In this document: positions 6,801-7,416 of the stretch, piece by piece
How the letters are laid out: every line of letters begins with the position of its first letter
Numbering within the stretch: the first letter of the stretch is position 1
Assembly (NCBI GenBank): GCA_900765235.1
Contig: CAAFRK010000131.1
Location: 1-7,416 of the forward strand
Origin: an uncultured Veillonella sp.
GTDB lineage: Bacteria; Bacillota_C; Negativicutes; Veillonellales; Veillonellaceae
Reading direction: 5' to 3'
Length of the DNA: 7,416 nt
Notes under the pieces: generated by a model
The model's database searches: none
What the model saw: the letters and a program-made list of their open reading frames with translations, nothing else
What the model was told of the DNA's origin: nothing
Program-made: the position numbers and the translations under genes

Positions 6801-7416
6801 TACAGTTTCAGCAGCTGTTACTGTGTTAAGACCTTTAAGATCTTTTGCCAAGCGAACTTTCAACGTATCTGTACCATCAGAAACTACGCCGATATTGTCA
6901 TCAGCAGTCAATTTAGTATCGTCAGTAATGCCACCCTTAACATTTACTTGATTGTTAAGTTTTTTCTTGATCACATTACCAGCGTCACCACCGTACAACA
7001 TGCCGTCGTCCATTGTAGCTACTTGGTGTTCCCCAGTATTGTCTGTATACACAATGCGTGTGATACCATCAACGCCGTCTACACCTTTTTCACCCTTAAC
7101 GCCTTTTGTAGCATCGTCGTAACCATTCTTAACGGACATGTCGATACCGTTGGAACCATCCTTGCCATTTGTACCAGCAGGGCCTGTTAAGCCGATGTGA
7201 CCTACGCCGTCTTTACCAGAGATAGATACAGCGTCTTTACCATCAGCACCTGTGATACCAACCTTACCATTATTGCCGTCTTGACCAGCTACGCCAGTAG
7301 GGCCAGTAATGGATACGCCATCTTTGCCATCTCTGCCATCTTTGTTGACTTTAATGGAATCGGCTACAAGGTTCTTGTTCAATTTAATATCAATTGTTGT
7401 GTTACCAGTTGTATTA
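3837..7416 (-). CDS. Large trimeric autotransporter adhesin (YadA-like), C-terminal part, 5' end outside window
   Basis: Surface adhesin of the type V secretion class: three chains form a fibre whose C-termini build one outer-membrane beta-barrel. The frame is open to the right edge; the first in-frame start-like codon (TTG, 7382-7380) is an internal leucine, because the codons before it (NTTGNTTIDIK) match the second repeat copy. Counting from that leucine: collagen-like/stalk repeats at about 1-186 and 310-495; Trp-ring-like segments (NKTW...TGRAATEDQLK) at 201-244 and 831-871; stalk/neck repeats with DAVNGGQLH at 551-625 and 704-777; a final neck (GTDAVNVNQL) near 1004-1022; the YadA anchor at about 1040-1108, ending in NAGVSYKFG; and a charged coiled coil at about 1131-1176 after the barrel. 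Signal peptide and head would lie outside the window. The stop is followed by a hairpin and the small secreted-protein gene. The family call is firm; the ligand is unknown. Confidence 0.93.
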   Translation of the reverse strand, partial: NTTGNTTIDIKLNKNLVADSIKVNKDGRDGKDGVSITGPTGVAGQDGNNGKVGITGADGKDAVSISGKDGVGHIGLTGPAGTNGKDGSNGIDMSVKNGYDDATKGVKGEKGVDGVDGITRIVYTDNTGEHQVATMDDGMLYGGDAGNVIKKKLNNQVNVKGGITDDTKLTADDNIGVVSDGTDTLKVRLAKDLKGLNTVTAAETVKAGTATMGNQEATKADGTKETGNYVTGLDNKTWDADNIVTGRAATEDQLKDALANQSNAGLKFDANVGGTKTNKLGSTVIVRGEGNEADANYSGENIKTFIDQDNTTGTTTINVKLNKNLVADSIKVNKDGKDGKDGVSITGPTGVAGQDGNNGKVGITGADGEDAVSISGKDGVGHIGLTGPAGTNGKDGKNGIDISVKNGYDDAAEGVKGEKGVDGVDGITRIVYTDKTGEHQVATMDDGMLYGGDSGTVIKKKLNNQVNVKGGITDAAKLSNEDNIGVVADGTDTLMLRLAKDLKGLNSATFNNGTDGNTVVNGGGLTINDAAGNPLTSVTKDGVTITDGPSMTKDGIDAGDKKITNVQDGTIAAGSKDAVNGGQLHTAVEDLKTKGFGLTAEDGASVKKPLGDTVTVKGDGTNITTSVDNGAVKVALARDLNVDTVTANTVTTGDTKMDTNGVTIKDGANEATKLTKDGLQINDGGNKAVTIDKDGLTIENGPKVTKDGINAGDKKITNVEDGTIAAGSKDAVNGGQLHTAIEDIKAQGFGLKAEDGQSVKKPLGEVIDLKGDGNIKTSVDGTAVKMSLNDTITLGTDPTKHVTVDGSTGTITAGNGANQVTIDGSTGSVTAGNTVKAGDVIMGNQSSGGQNGNFVAGLDNKTWNPNNPVAVTGRAATEDQLKAVNDDFNEKAKNGRVFQGDQAGNDGKVVRGLGDTMNLKGGADVNRLSDNNLAVVKNTAGDGYDIKLAKDLNLKDGSTTYTKTVPGTNTTIPYTVDTKVDGGGITITPSINGQPVPGHTVSLTENGLNNGNNTITNVAPGINGTDAVNVNQLRNAMHSVDGKIADVGAASAAMAGLKPLQYDPLEPTQVLAAVGNYKGSTAAAIGIAHYTNESTMLHMGVSLGGHDNMVNAGVSYKFGTSDAKKAIPARYKAGPISSAYVMQDEVTALKAENLRMKQRDEELSAKYEQVQRDNEEMKAQIAMLMKQAGLTK
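4770..4892 (-). repeat. Trp-ring-like segment, copy 2 (copy 1 at 6651-6782)
   Basis: Both copies begin MGNQ, contain LDNKTW and end in TGRAATEDQLK. They join the stalk parts of the adhesin: copy 1 follows long repeat A, while copy 2 precedes the last stalk section before the membrane anchor. The Trp and the following neck-like turn match the known Trp-ring architecture of trimeric autotransporters; that assignment is from memory of the family. Confidence 0.7.
5052..5273 (-). repeat. Short stalk/neck repeat, copy 2
   Basis: Encodes KITNVEDGTIAAGSKDAVNG, then GQLHTAIEDI, GFGL...VKKPLGEVI and KGDG...KTSVDGTAVKMSL. It is nearly the same as copy 1 over the neck and more diverged after VKKPLG. Confidence 0.85.
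5508..5732 (-). repeat. Short stalk/neck repeat, copy 1
   Basis: Encodes KITNVQDGTIAAGSKDAVNG followed by GQLHTAVEDL, a GFGL...VKKPLGDTV segment and KGDG...TTSVDNGAVKVAL. The DAVNGGQL core is the usual YadA-type neck motif that joins a beta layer to a coiled coil. Copy 2 follows 459 bases downstream. Confidence 0.85.
5898..6455 (-). repeat. Long adhesin repeat, copy B
   Basis: Second copy of the collagen-like/stalk unit, residues about 310-495 of the visible protein. It is almost identical to copy A at protein level, with scattered changes such as R/K, K/E, S/K, M/I and N/K in the collagen-like part and more change in the GITD...KL segment. The DNA differs at many third codon positions, so it is not a fresh duplication. 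Confidence 0.9.
6825..7382 (-). repeat. Long adhesin repeat, copy A (collagen-like plus stalk)
   Basis: First of two in-frame copies of about 186 residues, 927 bases apart. It runs from LNKNLVADSIKV through Gly-X-Y stretches, then GITRIVYTD, MDDGMLYGGD, LNNQVNVKGGITD and LAKDLKGLN. Glycine falls every third residue at 27-48 (eight glycines), 64-79 (six) and 94-106 (five). Similarity to copy B continues leftward into the TTGTTTI linker, so the window edge cuts just inside a repeat junction and further copies upstream are possible. Confidence 0.9.

Noticed and set aside
7380..7382. TTG as the start codon of the large adhesin
   Set aside because: The frame continues to the window edge with residues matching the second repeat copy, so this is an internal leucine.
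1..7416. CRISPR arrays, insertion sequences, tRNA or rRNA genes, phase-variable homopolymer tracts
   Set aside because: No short regularly spaced repeats, transposase frames, tRNA-like folds or long single-base or dinucleotide runs in coding regions were seen; the only long repeats are in-frame parts of the adhesin.

Overview
The window looks like chromosomal DNA from a diderm Firmicute of the class Negativicutes, most likely Veillonella or a close relative. The reasons are AT-rich DNA with purine-rich Shine-Dalgarno sites, outer-membrane protein families (trimeric autotransporters with YadA-type anchors, and an inverse-autotransporter barrel), and the style of the adhesins, which resemble the Veillonella YadA/Hag type. 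The genus is inferred from protein character, not from a marker gene.

All four protein genes lie on the minus strand, so the window reads right to left. (1) 7416-3837: the C-terminal part of a very large trimeric autotransporter adhesin; its start lies beyond the right edge. It has two long collagen-like/stalk repeats, two smaller stalk repeats, a YadA anchor and a coiled-coil tail after the anchor. (2) A GC-rich hairpin without a U-tract (3799-3771), then a small secreted protein of unknown function (3757-3188) and a good terminator. (3) A 480-base stretch without a protein gene. It carries a near-perfect Crp-type palindrome placed at -41.5 to a -10 box, then about 200 bases ending in a strong hairpin; I propose a regulated small RNA or leader here. 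(4) A consensus sigma-A-type promoter, a compact head-rich trimeric autotransporter (2701-1322) and its terminator. (5) A second promoter and a passenger-less inverse-autotransporter beta-barrel (1096-53).

Together this is an adhesin locus: a giant stalk-type adhesin, a compact head-type adhesin, a possible periplasmic helper and a stand-alone invasin/intimin-type barrel. Each of the last two genes has its own promoter, and the compact adhesin also has a clear terminator, so these genes can be controlled separately. The least expected element is the apparent Crp-type promoter with no protein gene behind it. Its predicted transcript can pair imperfectly with the ribosome-binding site of the inverse-autotransporter gene; this is a hypothesis only.
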